From Butyrivibrio sp. (GTDB lineage Bacteria > Bacillota > Clostridia > Lachnospirales > Lachnospiraceae): a stretch of DNA of 50,941 bases. Both the position numbers and the translations under genes were made by a program. Below, piece by piece: positions 16,855-24,822 of this stretch. Location: contig SVGC01000028.1 of assembly GCA_015056495.1 (NCBI GenBank), positions 1 to 50,941 on the forward strand, given 5' to 3'. Positions within the stretch are counted from its first letter, which is position 1; every line of letters starts with the position of its first letter. The notes below the pieces were generated by a model. The model saw only the letters and a program-made list of their open reading frames with translations, was not told the origin of the DNA and searched no databases.

Positions 16855-19050
16855 TCACGAATTTTTCTGCAGAAGATGTATCAGCTTAGACTGATAGTCT
16901 CCAGGAAGTATAGGAAGGGCAATTCCCACTTTTTCAAGGGTAGAGCCCTTTACTTCAATATCGCTGTCCTCAATCTGGTATGTGGCATCAGGTACCAGGC
17001 CAGGTAGTTTGATGACCTTTCTGGCAGGATTAGGAGATGCCTCCACCTGAACATAAGTGACCAGAGCCTCCTTCTTGTCCTTGCTGACCAGCATGTATGC
17101 ATCAAAGCTATGATTTCTCTGATATGATGCGATTCTGTAATAATCTCCGCCTCTTACCAAATGGTTGTATTTGTGGTACTGGGCAACCTGACGAGGTATA
17201 TCCTCCCTGTCACTTTCCGGGATCCTTGTAATATCAAGTTCGTAGCCAAAGGTTCCTGCAAGTGCCACGTCTCCTCTGGTCTTAAATGGTGTTGTCCTGC
17301 CAACTGTATGGTTAGGGCAATCAGAAACATGCGCTCCCATAGTGCTAAGCGGAAATATCAAAGCAGTACCTTCCTGTATCTTTAATCTTTCAATGGCATC
17401 TGTGTCATCTGAGCACCATATCTGCGGGCTATAATAGAGCATTCCTGCATCAAATCTTGCGCCGCCACCGGAGCAGTTTTCCAATAATAAATTCGGAAAA
17501 TCTGTAACCAGTCTCTCCTGCAAGTCATACACTGCAAGCATATATCTGTGGCTCAGTTCACCCTGGGCATCTCTGCTAAGGCCCATAGAGCCCAGGTCAG
17601 ACAGCTGCCTGTTCATATCCCATTTGAGATATTCTATATTGCAGCTCTCGAGTATAGCTTTTATCCTGCTGTATATATAGTCACGAACTTCTTCTCTGGT
17701 GATATCAAGGACATACTGGTTCCTGCTCCTGCATGGCTCTCTATCAGGTACACGAATGGCCCAATCAGGATGTTCATCATAAAGCCTTGATCTTGGAGAG
17801 ATCATCTCTGGCTCCATCCAAATACCGAATTTCATTCCAATGGCATTAACCTCATCCACCAGTTTTTTTAGTCCGCCTTTAAGCTTATCCTCATTAACAT
17901 ACCAGTCTCCAAGACTGGAATTGTCATCATTTCTCTCACCAAACCAGCCATCGTCCATTACCAGCATCTCAATGCCGCTTTTTTTAGCTTCTTTTGCAAT
18001 AGCTAATAATTTATCTGAATCAAAATCAAAATAGGTTGCTTCCCAGTTATTGATAAGTATTGGTCTCTCCATATCCTTGTAACGACTGCGTATCAGATGA
18101 TTTCTGTACAGATCGTGAAGAGTTCTGGTCATTTTGCCAAGTCCTGCACCTGAATACGTAAGAACCACTTCAGGAGCCTGGAAGCTATCATATGGTCTGA
18201 GTTTCCATCTGAAATTCTTAGAACCGATTCCCATATATACTCTCAGATTGTCAAACTGGCTTTTGTTTACGCCTGCCTCAAAGTTTCCTGAGTAGACAAA
18301 AGAAAAACCATATACCTTGCCGGTATCCTGAGAATCACCATTTTGTACCAAGGCCATGAATGGCTGGAACTGATGGGAGGACTCTCCTCTAAAGGATTCA
18401 ATAGATGTATCTCCAAAGCCGATATCCCTGAAATCCATCAGCCTTTCCCGAGCCCATGATCCATATAAAGTAAGCAACTGATAGCCGTCCTGATCCATAT
18501 CCATAGTCATGGACATTACTTTATCAATAAATATCTCTTTATCAGAATCGTTTATGAGCTTCACTGATCTGATAACTGCATCAAGTCCCTCAAAAATGCT
18601 GTAATAGAGAACTGCTCTTAATCCTACTACACTATCTTTTACCGCTATTTCAAGTGTCATGGAATCTTTATCAGTTCCAAAGGTCGCAGGAAGTCCTTCC
18701 AGTTTTTCTTTTCCTAAATAGATGGCATGTGACTCATAACATAACTGCAATGAGCTATGACCATTGCTATCAGTAATCTCTATGCCGCTCTTCCTGTAAT
18801 CTCCAACGTTATTGGATGTGTATTCAAAGGGATAAATATCCAAAAAAGAACTCCTGTCACGCATTGCAGGTGTAGGAGTATTTTGATTCTGTGGAATGTT
18901 TAAAAGATATGGAGCGTCCTCATACTGGATCTTATCTCCATAGTATAAGTGTCCCAGAAGTCCTTCTTCCCCAAGTACAGCAATCACATAGCTTGTGCTG
19001 TCTGTTTCGATAACAAACAATTTGTCCTTTTCATTAAATCTGATATCCAT
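16855..19050 (-). CDS. GH36 alpha-galactosidase
   Basis: A 731-residue enzyme of the AgaA/RafA type, full length. The N-terminal ~300 residues are the beta-supersandwich domain. The barrel follows with NNWEATYFDFD (334-344), MDDGWFG (365-371), nucleophile Asp478 in YLKWDMNRQ, ENCSGGGARFD, and acid/base Asp548 in CSDDTD. No signal peptide, so it acts on imported oligosaccharides, removing alpha-1,6-galactose from galactomannan fragments. It has its own promoter with TTAGCTAA palindromes. It overlaps the alternative lacI GTG start by four bases, so the two genes form one transcript. Confidence 0.93.
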   Translation of the reverse strand: MDIRFNEKDKLFVIETDSTSYVIAVLGEEGLLGHLYYGDKIQYEDAPYLLNIPQNQNTPTPAMRDRSSFLDIYPFEYTSNNVGDYRKSGIEITDSNGHSSLQLCYESHAIYLGKEKLEGLPATFGTDKDSMTLEIAVKDSVVGLRAVLYYSIFEGLDAVIRSVKLINDSDKEIFIDKVMSMTMDMDQDGYQLLTLYGSWARERLMDFRDIGFGDTSIESFRGESSHQFQPFMALVQNGDSQDTGKVYGFSFVYSGNFEAGVNKSQFDNLRVYMGIGSKNFRWKLRPYDSFQAPEVVLTYSGAGLGKMTRTLHDLYRNHLIRSRYKDMERPILINNWEATYFDFDSDKLLAIAKEAKKSGIEMLVMDDGWFGERNDDNSSLGDWYVNEDKLKGGLKKLVDEVNAIGMKFGIWMEPEMISPRSRLYDEHPDWAIRVPDREPCRSRNQYVLDITREEVRDYIYSRIKAILESCNIEYLKWDMNRQLSDLGSMGLSRDAQGELSHRYMLAVYDLQERLVTDFPNLLLENCSGGGARFDAGMLYYSPQIWCSDDTDAIERLKIQEGTALIFPLSTMGAHVSDCPNHTVGRTTPFKTRGDVALAGTFGYELDITRIPESDREDIPRQVAQYHKYNHLVRGGDYYRIASYQRNHSFDAYMLVSKDKKEALVTYVQVEASPNPARKVIKLPGLVPDATYQIEDSDIEVKGSTLEKVGIALPILPGDYQSKLIHLLQKNS

Positions 19051-19067
19051 AAAAAAGCTCTTCCCCT

Positions 19068-19115
19068 TTAGCTAAATAGTTAACTTAATTTTAACTATTT
19101 TTAGCTAAAAAGCAA
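19068..19115 (-). promoter_or_regulatory. Promoter and operators of the GH36-lacI unit
   Basis: Minus strand: TTGCTT (19110-19115), 16 bases, TAAAAT (19088-19093). TTAGCTAA occurs at 19101-19108, inside the spacer, and at 19068-19075, just past the likely start point. The two palindrome centres are 33 bp apart, about three helical turns. This placement would shut the promoter when both sites are bound. Confidence 0.65.
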
Positions 19116-19173
19116 GAGCTAAAATTTTTTCCACCACTGCTTGCTTGCAAATAGCTTGCTGCAGTACAAAATA

Positions 19174-20241
19174 CTACAATCTGCCTGCAAGATAATCAGA
19201 TATCATCTTTGCTGCTTTTTCATGGCTCTTAAGGCCAGGATGCATTCGGGAGCCGTACTCATCCTCCAGAGTATTAGGAAGTGTAAGGTAGGCTACATTA
19301 CTGTCATTGTTCTCATCCATGTATTTGGTAACAGCACGACTGATATTGGCTGTAATACCATAGCCCAGCATACCATATACCCACAATATGTGAGCCTTTG
19401 GATAATATCCTCTGATCTTTTTGAGGAAATCATATACAGATGCCTCAAAGACTTGTACATCAATTGAAGAATCTGCTCTGATACCTGAATCATCATTGGT
19501 ACCAAGGTTGACAACCACTGCATCTGCCTGCCAGTCGCTGGTATCAAGAGGCTTGTCTGCACCCAGTGATTTATTATGCTCACCATGGGCAAGTCCGCAC
19601 ACATAGTCATAAATATCAGGAATATTACTCTCTCTATGACTGTCCCAGCTGCAACATACTCCCCATCCACCCTGCGAGATTATACGAACATCTGCATTGA
19701 GCTTTTTGGAAATCATATTGATATAATTGTGGCTGGAGGACATATACATCGGTATCCAGTCCATATCCCCGTCAGCACCGTAAGTACCTTCTCCGGAAGA
19801 TATGCTGTCTCCGATAAATTCTATCTTATGTTCATAATCAGGTACTTTGGAGAAATCACCATCGCTATACATACCCTTAACGATCATATAGCAGTCGTCA
19901 TCTGCGCCCATTGCCTGAAGTTCTCTGTAAAAGAACACTCTTTTCACAACGCCGCCAGACATATTTCTGAAAAGGCATATATTGCTGACTCCCGGCTGCA
20001 GCATACTGCGGGCTACAAGAGCACCATTGATCTCTACCGCATACCATGACTCATATATACTAAAATCACTTTCAACTTCGATCCACAGCTCAGTTCCATC
20101 TGTGCACACTTCAATTCCGCTGTTATTCCAGAAAAGCGGAACGTCTTCTCTGTCTTTATCAGTTCTGCCATGGATATAGCATTCCGGAACTTCTTTTATA
20201 CTGTAATATTTCAAATTGGCATTTCTGTCTGTCGGCTTCAT
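19174..20241 (-). CDS. CE2-type acetylesterase
   Basis: A 355-residue two-domain protein typical of carbohydrate esterase family 2. An N-terminal beta-sandwich (1-~130, VPLFWNNSGIEV, ESWYAVEING) is followed by an SGNH domain with nucleophile Ser146 in FIGDSISSGEG, Asn249 in LGTND and His334 in MHPGLKSHEKAA. No Asp two residues before the His is seen, as in CE2 dyads. No signal peptide. CE2 members deacetylate equatorial 3-O, 4-O and 6-O positions, complementing the CE17-like enzyme. GAGGTAA precedes the ATG. It starts 38 bases after topA and has no operator in front of it, so its control may differ from the rest. Confidence 0.87.
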   Translation of the reverse strand: MKPTDRNANLKYYSIKEVPECYIHGRTDKDREDVPLFWNNSGIEVCTDGTELWIEVESDFSIYESWYAVEINGALVARSMLQPGVSNICLFRNMSGGVVKRVFFYRELQAMGADDDCYMIVKGMYSDGDFSKVPDYEHKIEFIGDSISSGEGTYGADGDMDWIPMYMSSSHNYINMISKKLNADVRIISQGGWGVCCSWDSHRESNIPDIYDYVCGLAHGEHNKSLGADKPLDTSDWQADAVVVNLGTNDDSGIRADSSIDVQVFEASVYDFLKKIRGYYPKAHILWVYGMLGYGITANISRAVTKYMDENNDSNVAYLTLPNTLEDEYGSRMHPGLKSHEKAAKMISDYLAGRL

Positions 20242-20279
20242 CCGGTTACCTCGCTGTAATTATAGTTGCCAAAAATGAT

Positions 20280-22397
20280 TTAGGATTCTTTCTTTTCTTC
20301 TTTTGGAAGATCAAATATGTGACCGCACTCTTCCTGATTGGAACATACAAGCTTGTTGCCACGGATAGTTGTGTAGCTACCGCACTTAGGACACTTGATG
20401 TTAGAAGGTCTCTGCCATGACATAAAGTCACATTCAGGTCCGTCTATGCAACCATAGAAGATTCTTCCCTTCTTGGTTCTTCTGATAACAACGTCTTTAC
20501 CACACTTTGGACAGGTAACTCCGATCTTTTCAAAATATGGCTTAGTATTCTTACAATCCGGGAAGCCAGGACATGCAAGGAATTTACCATGAGGACCGTA
20601 TTTGATGACCATGTTACGTCCGCACAGCTCGCAGATCTCATCAGTCTGTTCATCAGCAATCTCAACTTTTTCAAGTTCTTTTTCTGCCTGTTTTACAGCG
20701 CTGTCAAGATCAGGATAGAAGTTCTCAATGATGGTCTTCCACTTAACAGAACCTTCTTCAACTCCATCCAGAAGTGCTTCCATATTGGATGTAAAGTTAA
20801 CATCAACAATCTGTGGGAAAGCATCTTTCATCATCTTATTAACTGCTTCACCAAGCTCTGTTACGTACAGGTTCTTATTCTCCTTGATAACATATCTTCT
20901 TGCAAGAATTGTAGTAATAGTAGGCGCATATGTACTAGGACGGCCTATGCCAAGTGCTTCAAGATCATGTACAAGAGAAGCTTCTGTATAGTGAGGAGCT
21001 GGCTGAGTAAAATGCTGCTTTGGATCAAGTGAATCAAGAGTCAGCTTGGCATTTTCATCAAGGCTCTTCATCAGAGTATTCTTCTCAATCTTGTCTTCAT
21101 CATCTGTATAAACGTCCATAAATCCGGCAAATACAGTTCTTGAAGCAGATACAGTAAATCTCTGCTCTCCTGCATCTATCTTAACAGAAGTAGTCTCATA
21201 TTTTGCAGGAGCCATACGGCTTGCAACGAATCTGTTCCAGATCAGCTGATAAAGTCTGAACTGATCTCTTGTAAGGAACTCTTTAACCTTTACAGGTGTA
21301 TTCTCAACATTTGAAGGTCTGATAGCTTCGTGTGCATCCTGTATCTTGGCTGATGTCTTAGAAGCAGATACCTTTTCTGCAAGATATTCTTCACCAAAAT
21401 TATCTGTGATATAGTGTGCAGCGGCATTTTTAGCCTCTTCAGATATACGTGTAGAATCTGTACGCAGGTATGTGATAAGACCTACTGTACCGTCTTTTCC
21501 AAGATCAATTCCTTCGTATAACTGCTGAGCAGTACGCATGGTCTTTTGTGTAGAGAAATTAAGCGCCTTGGATGCCTGCTGCTGTAATGTTGATGTGGTA
21601 AAAGGAAGTGGAGCCTTCTTGGTACGCTCGCCCTTCTTTACCTCTGAAACCTTATATTTAGCTCCCTTTAAGGAGTTCATGATCTGCTCCAATTCTTCTC
21701 TGGAGCTTATATCCTTCTTACCGTTTTTATCGCCATAGTAATGAGCTTCAACCTGTTTCTTTTCACCGGCTACATTAAGTACAGCGTCTAATGTCCAATA
21801 TTCCTGAGGGATAAATGCGTTGATCTCATCCTCTCTGTCGCAGATGATCCTAAGTGCAACAGACTGAACTCTTCCTGCACTCAAGCCTCTCTTGATCTTG
21901 GACCATAACAGTGGAGATATGCTATAACCCACCATTCTGTCAAGAACACGTCTTGCCTGCTGAGCATCAACAAGACCCATATCTATTTCTCTAGGGTGCT
22001 TTATGCCTTCTTTTACAGCGCCTTCTGTGATCTCATTAAAGGTAACTCTTGAGACCTTGACACCAGCCTCTTCCAGCTTAAGTGCTGTCTTAAGATGCCA
22101 TGAAATAGCTTCTCCTTCACGGTCCGGGTCAGTTGCGAGGTACACGTGATCTGACTTCTTGACCAGTTTTCTAAGGTCAGCCAGAAGATCACCTTTTCCC
22201 CTTATTGTGATATATTTTGGTTCAAAATCATTTTCTATATCGATTCCCATGGAACTCTTTGGGAGATCTCTAACGTGACCATTACTTGCAGCCACTTCAT
22301 ATTTATTTCCCAAAAACTTCTTTATAGCCTTAACCTTTGTTGGAGACTCGACTATAAGCAGATCTTTTTTCTTTGCTGTTGTTGATTTTGTTGCCAT
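20280..22397 (-). CDS. topA: DNA topoisomerase I
   Basis: Type IA topoisomerase relaxing negative supercoils, 705 residues. The Toprim domain begins LLIVESPTKVKAIKKFLG (13-30) with DPDREGEAI (90-98). The active-site tyrosine is Tyr310 in GLITYLRTDSTRIS. Three four-cysteine zinc ribbons end the protein (about 589-691), starting CELCG, CPKCG and CPKCG; the last is shortened. It has its own promoter at 22469-22497. There is no dprA or codY neighbour, unlike Bacillus. Confidence 0.97.
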   Translation of the reverse strand: MATKSTTAKKKDLLIVESPTKVKAIKKFLGNKYEVAASNGHVRDLPKSSMGIDIENDFEPKYITIRGKGDLLADLRKLVKKSDHVYLATDPDREGEAISWHLKTALKLEEAGVKVSRVTFNEITEGAVKEGIKHPREIDMGLVDAQQARRVLDRMVGYSISPLLWSKIKRGLSAGRVQSVALRIICDREDEINAFIPQEYWTLDAVLNVAGEKKQVEAHYYGDKNGKKDISSREELEQIMNSLKGAKYKVSEVKKGERTKKAPLPFTTSTLQQQASKALNFSTQKTMRTAQQLYEGIDLGKDGTVGLITYLRTDSTRISEEAKNAAAHYITDNFGEEYLAEKVSASKTSAKIQDAHEAIRPSNVENTPVKVKEFLTRDQFRLYQLIWNRFVASRMAPAKYETTSVKIDAGEQRFTVSASRTVFAGFMDVYTDDEDKIEKNTLMKSLDENAKLTLDSLDPKQHFTQPAPHYTEASLVHDLEALGIGRPSTYAPTITTILARRYVIKENKNLYVTELGEAVNKMMKDAFPQIVDVNFTSNMEALLDGVEEGSVKWKTIIENFYPDLDSAVKQAEKELEKVEIADEQTDEICELCGRNMVIKYGPHGKFLACPGFPDCKNTKPYFEKIGVTCPKCGKDVVIRRTKKGRIFYGCIDGPECDFMSWQRPSNIKCPKCGSYTTIRGNKLVCSNQEECGHIFDLPKEEKKES

Positions 22398-22468
22398 TAT
22401 ATTTGTAATCCCCTCTTTGTAAAAATGTTTGTAGTTGATCGTTTATGCAAAACATCTAACAATTTTGA

Positions 22469-22497
22469 AATATACTATATATTTTTTTCAATTGCAA
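22469..22497 (-). promoter_or_regulatory. Promoter of topA
   Basis: TTGCAA (22492-22497) and TATATT (22469-22474) on the minus strand with exactly 17 bases between them, about 72 bases upstream of the topA ATG. Confidence 0.6.
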
Positions 22498-22502
22498 CAT
22501 TT

Positions 22503-24026
22503 TTACAAAAAGAGTCTTTTCTTCCTTTCTATCATTTCGTCAATTTTTTCCATATACAAGCCCACATCTTTGACATTATCACAACGTTCAATGCGTCCTG
22601 TGGATTCACCGTTTTCATCAGTATAAATCCTCTTGGTGACAGTGCCTGTTCCGAGAGCAACGATGGAATGGAGGTCTTCCATGATGAGCATGTTGTATAT
22701 ACCTGCTTTATCTTCACGGGCATAGCCTGTATTTTCAAAATTGCCTGTCATATTTTTTTGTCTATATAGATAATATGGGCTAAGCCCCATTCTATAAGCA
22801 CCTTCTGAAGCCACCTTCATCATCTCATCTGTATTGGTGGTCTCAACTACGCCCTTCAACTTCATCTGTTCGTAGAGTCTTGAACCGCGCTTAAGCGCAA
22901 GGGAATGTACTGTCAGATCATCGGGACCTAGTTTTTCTATTTCTTCCATTGTATATCTGATGTCATCAAGTCCCTCTCCCGGCAGTCCCAGGATAATATC
23001 CATATTGATATTGTCAAAGCCCTCTTCTCTTGCCATATGAAAAGCATCTATGAACTGCTCAACAGTATGGCATCTTCCAATGAACTTTAGGGTCTCATTG
23101 CGCATTGTCTGCGGATTTACGGATATTCTGTTAACGCCATGCTTCTTCATGGCTTTTAATTTGTCTCTTGTAATAGAATCAGGTCTGCCTGATTCTACTG
23201 TAAGTTCCTTAAGGTAACTCAGATCCAGTCTGTCTTCCACATAGCCCAGAAGTCTCTCCATCTGATCAGGCTCAAGCGTGGTAGGGGTTCCGCCGCCAAT
23301 GTACAGACTGCAGAGCTTTTTATCCTTAAAATCACTTGCCACATAATCTATTTCTTTTTTAAGGCATTCAATGTAATCGTCAACCTTATTTTTCCATAAT
23401 CCTATTGGAAAAGAAGTAAAGGAGCAGTACATGCATGTTGTCGGGCAAAATGGAATGCCTATGTACAGGCTGTAGCCGCCTTTATAATCTATGCTGTCAA
23501 GTATCTTCTTTTCTCTCTGGGCAATCTGTATAGATACATCTATTTTCTCATCACTTGTAAAATAGGTACCCTTCATGTACTTTCTGACATCGTCCGCACT
23601 GCCGCCATTCTCAATGACTTTCATGGCAATCTTGGTAGGTCTGATACCTGTAAGTGTTCCCCATGGAAGCTCTGTATCTGTTTCTTTACTGAGCATAAGA
23701 TAGATGAGCTGCTTCATGGCATTTTTAGGTGTCTGTAACTGCTCCTGTCCATCGGACATAAATCCATCTGTGTTATTATCGCCAAAATTGCCTTTTAAGC
23801 ACTTTATATCCATTGAGGTGATATCTTTATCAGGATGGATGATTCTCATGCTTAAAACGCCATTTTCTTCATTATTATCTATGTCTATTTCAATCTGCCC
23901 ATGATCAGAATGATCCTCCGGTTCACCTTCAACTATCATCTTGATGTCCTGAGCAGGATAAAAAGCCTTGATAAGGGAATGAATGTCATATTTATATTTA
24001 TCTACTTTTAAATTAGCTACTATCAA
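22503..24026 (-). CDS. hemZ: Coproporphyrinogen dehydrogenase HemZ-like radical SAM enzyme
   Basis: A 507-residue radical SAM protein. The iron-sulfur motif CPTTCMYCSF (CxxxCxYC) follows YIGIPF near residue 195, and GGGTPTTLEPDQM is the SAM-binding block. The long N-terminal part (~190 residues) before the radical SAM core distinguishes HemZ from HemN/HemW. The expected role is oxygen-independent heme precursor oxidation, but Firmicute members are poorly tested. The start is TTG at 24026, six bases after AGAGG; an ATG between them is out of frame and stops at once. It is separated from the MBL gene by a terminator. Confidence 0.88.
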   Translation of the reverse strand: MIVANLKVDKYKYDIHSLIKAFYPAQDIKMIVEGEPEDHSDHGQIEIDIDNNEENGVLSMRIIHPDKDITSMDIKCLKGNFGDNNTDGFMSDGQEQLQTPKNAMKQLIYLMLSKETDTELPWGTLTGIRPTKIAMKVIENGGSADDVRKYMKGTYFTSDEKIDVSIQIAQREKKILDSIDYKGGYSLYIGIPFCPTTCMYCSFTSFPIGLWKNKVDDYIECLKKEIDYVASDFKDKKLCSLYIGGGTPTTLEPDQMERLLGYVEDRLDLSYLKELTVESGRPDSITRDKLKAMKKHGVNRISVNPQTMRNETLKFIGRCHTVEQFIDAFHMAREEGFDNINMDIILGLPGEGLDDIRYTMEEIEKLGPDDLTVHSLALKRGSRLYEQMKLKGVVETTNTDEMMKVASEGAYRMGLSPYYLYRQKNMTGNFENTGYAREDKAGIYNMLIMEDLHSIVALGTGTVTKRIYTDENGESTGRIERCDNVKDVGLYMEKIDEMIERKKRLFL

Positions 24027-24044
24027 AACATACCTCTATAATTC

Positions 24045-24084
24045 AAAAAAATGTCATGGCATGTTATTTTACACAGCCATGACA
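24045..24084 (-). terminator. Terminator of the apt-relA-MBL transcript
   Basis: TGTCATGGC (24052-24060) pairs fully with GCCATGACA (24076-24084) around a 15-base loop. On the minus strand it is followed by seven T residues. Confidence 0.85.
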
Positions 24085-24118
24085 CAAAAAGTCAAATTTT
24101 TAAAACTCAAAAGAGCAA

Positions 24119-24140
24119 AGAATGTCGCTTGCGACATTCT
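24119..24140. repeat. Perfect 10-bp hairpin with TT loop
   Basis: AGAATGTCGC, TT, GCGACATTCT: a near-loopless palindrome 11 bases past the MBL stop. On the minus strand it is followed by TTGCTCTTTT, so it may be a first, weaker terminator ahead of the one at 24045. Confidence 0.6.
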
Positions 24141-24150
24141 CGCGATTGTT

Positions 24151-24822
24151 TTACAGAAATGGATTGTACTGTTTCTCGTGACCTATGGTAGTAACACCAC
24201 CATGGCCAGGATAGCACACAGTATCCTCTGGAAGACCAAGGAGCCTCTCCCTTATAGAATTAACCAGTGTTCCCATGGAACCTGTCGGGAAATCCGTTCT
24301 TCCTACAGACTCTTCAAAAAGAGTATCTCCACAGATAAGGATATGTCCTTCATCAAAATAGTAACAGCAACCGCCAACAGTATGTCCCGGTGTTGCTATA
24401 AGCTGGCACTTAAGTCCGGCAGCCTCGATCATATGAAGGTCGTCAAGATAATCATCAGGAACAACTGTATACCCGCGTCCATAATTACAGGACAGGTTAT
24501 TCTCTACATCTTCACATACGCTTTTTTCTTTTTCATAAGCATACACCTTGGCACCTGAGAGTTTTCTGAGTTCATCAGCTCCACCTATATGATCAAAATG
24601 ACCATGGGTAAGAAGGATGGTGTCTACTTTAAAACCTCTTGTACTTAAGGCTTCATAAATAAATTGTCCCTTATCAGCAGGGTCAAAAAAGATAACCGGT
24701 GTCGGCTCGTCGTAGGATACCCCGGCACTGTGGTCTCTGCCATCTTCTCTGTAAACAAAGTAGCAGTTGGTCTGGACCATTCCCAGTGTCATGGAACCTA
24801 CACGTATATTAGTTTCTGGCAT
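24151..24822 (-). CDS. MBL-fold metallohydrolase (glyoxalase II/YqgX-like)
   Basis: A 223-residue metallo-beta-lactamase-fold hydrolase. The zinc motif is LTHGHFDHIGG (HxHxDH), with further ligands in TPGHTVGG, GDTLF and YPGHGG. The short form without the C-terminal glutathione-binding domain is common in Firmicutes as an uncharacterised thioester hydrolase. Its ATG overlaps the relA stop by one base (TGATG), so translation is coupled. It ends the apt-relA transcript. The substrate cannot be named. Confidence 0.85.
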   Translation of the reverse strand: MPETNIRVGSMTLGMVQTNCYFVYREDGRDHSAGVSYDEPTPVIFFDPADKGQFIYEALSTRGFKVDTILLTHGHFDHIGGADELRKLSGAKVYAYEKEKSVCEDVENNLSCNYGRGYTVVPDDYLDDLHMIEAAGLKCQLIATPGHTVGGCCYYFDEGHILICGDTLFEESVGRTDFPTGSMGTLVNSIRERLLGLPEDTVCYPGHGGVTTIGHEKQYNPFL

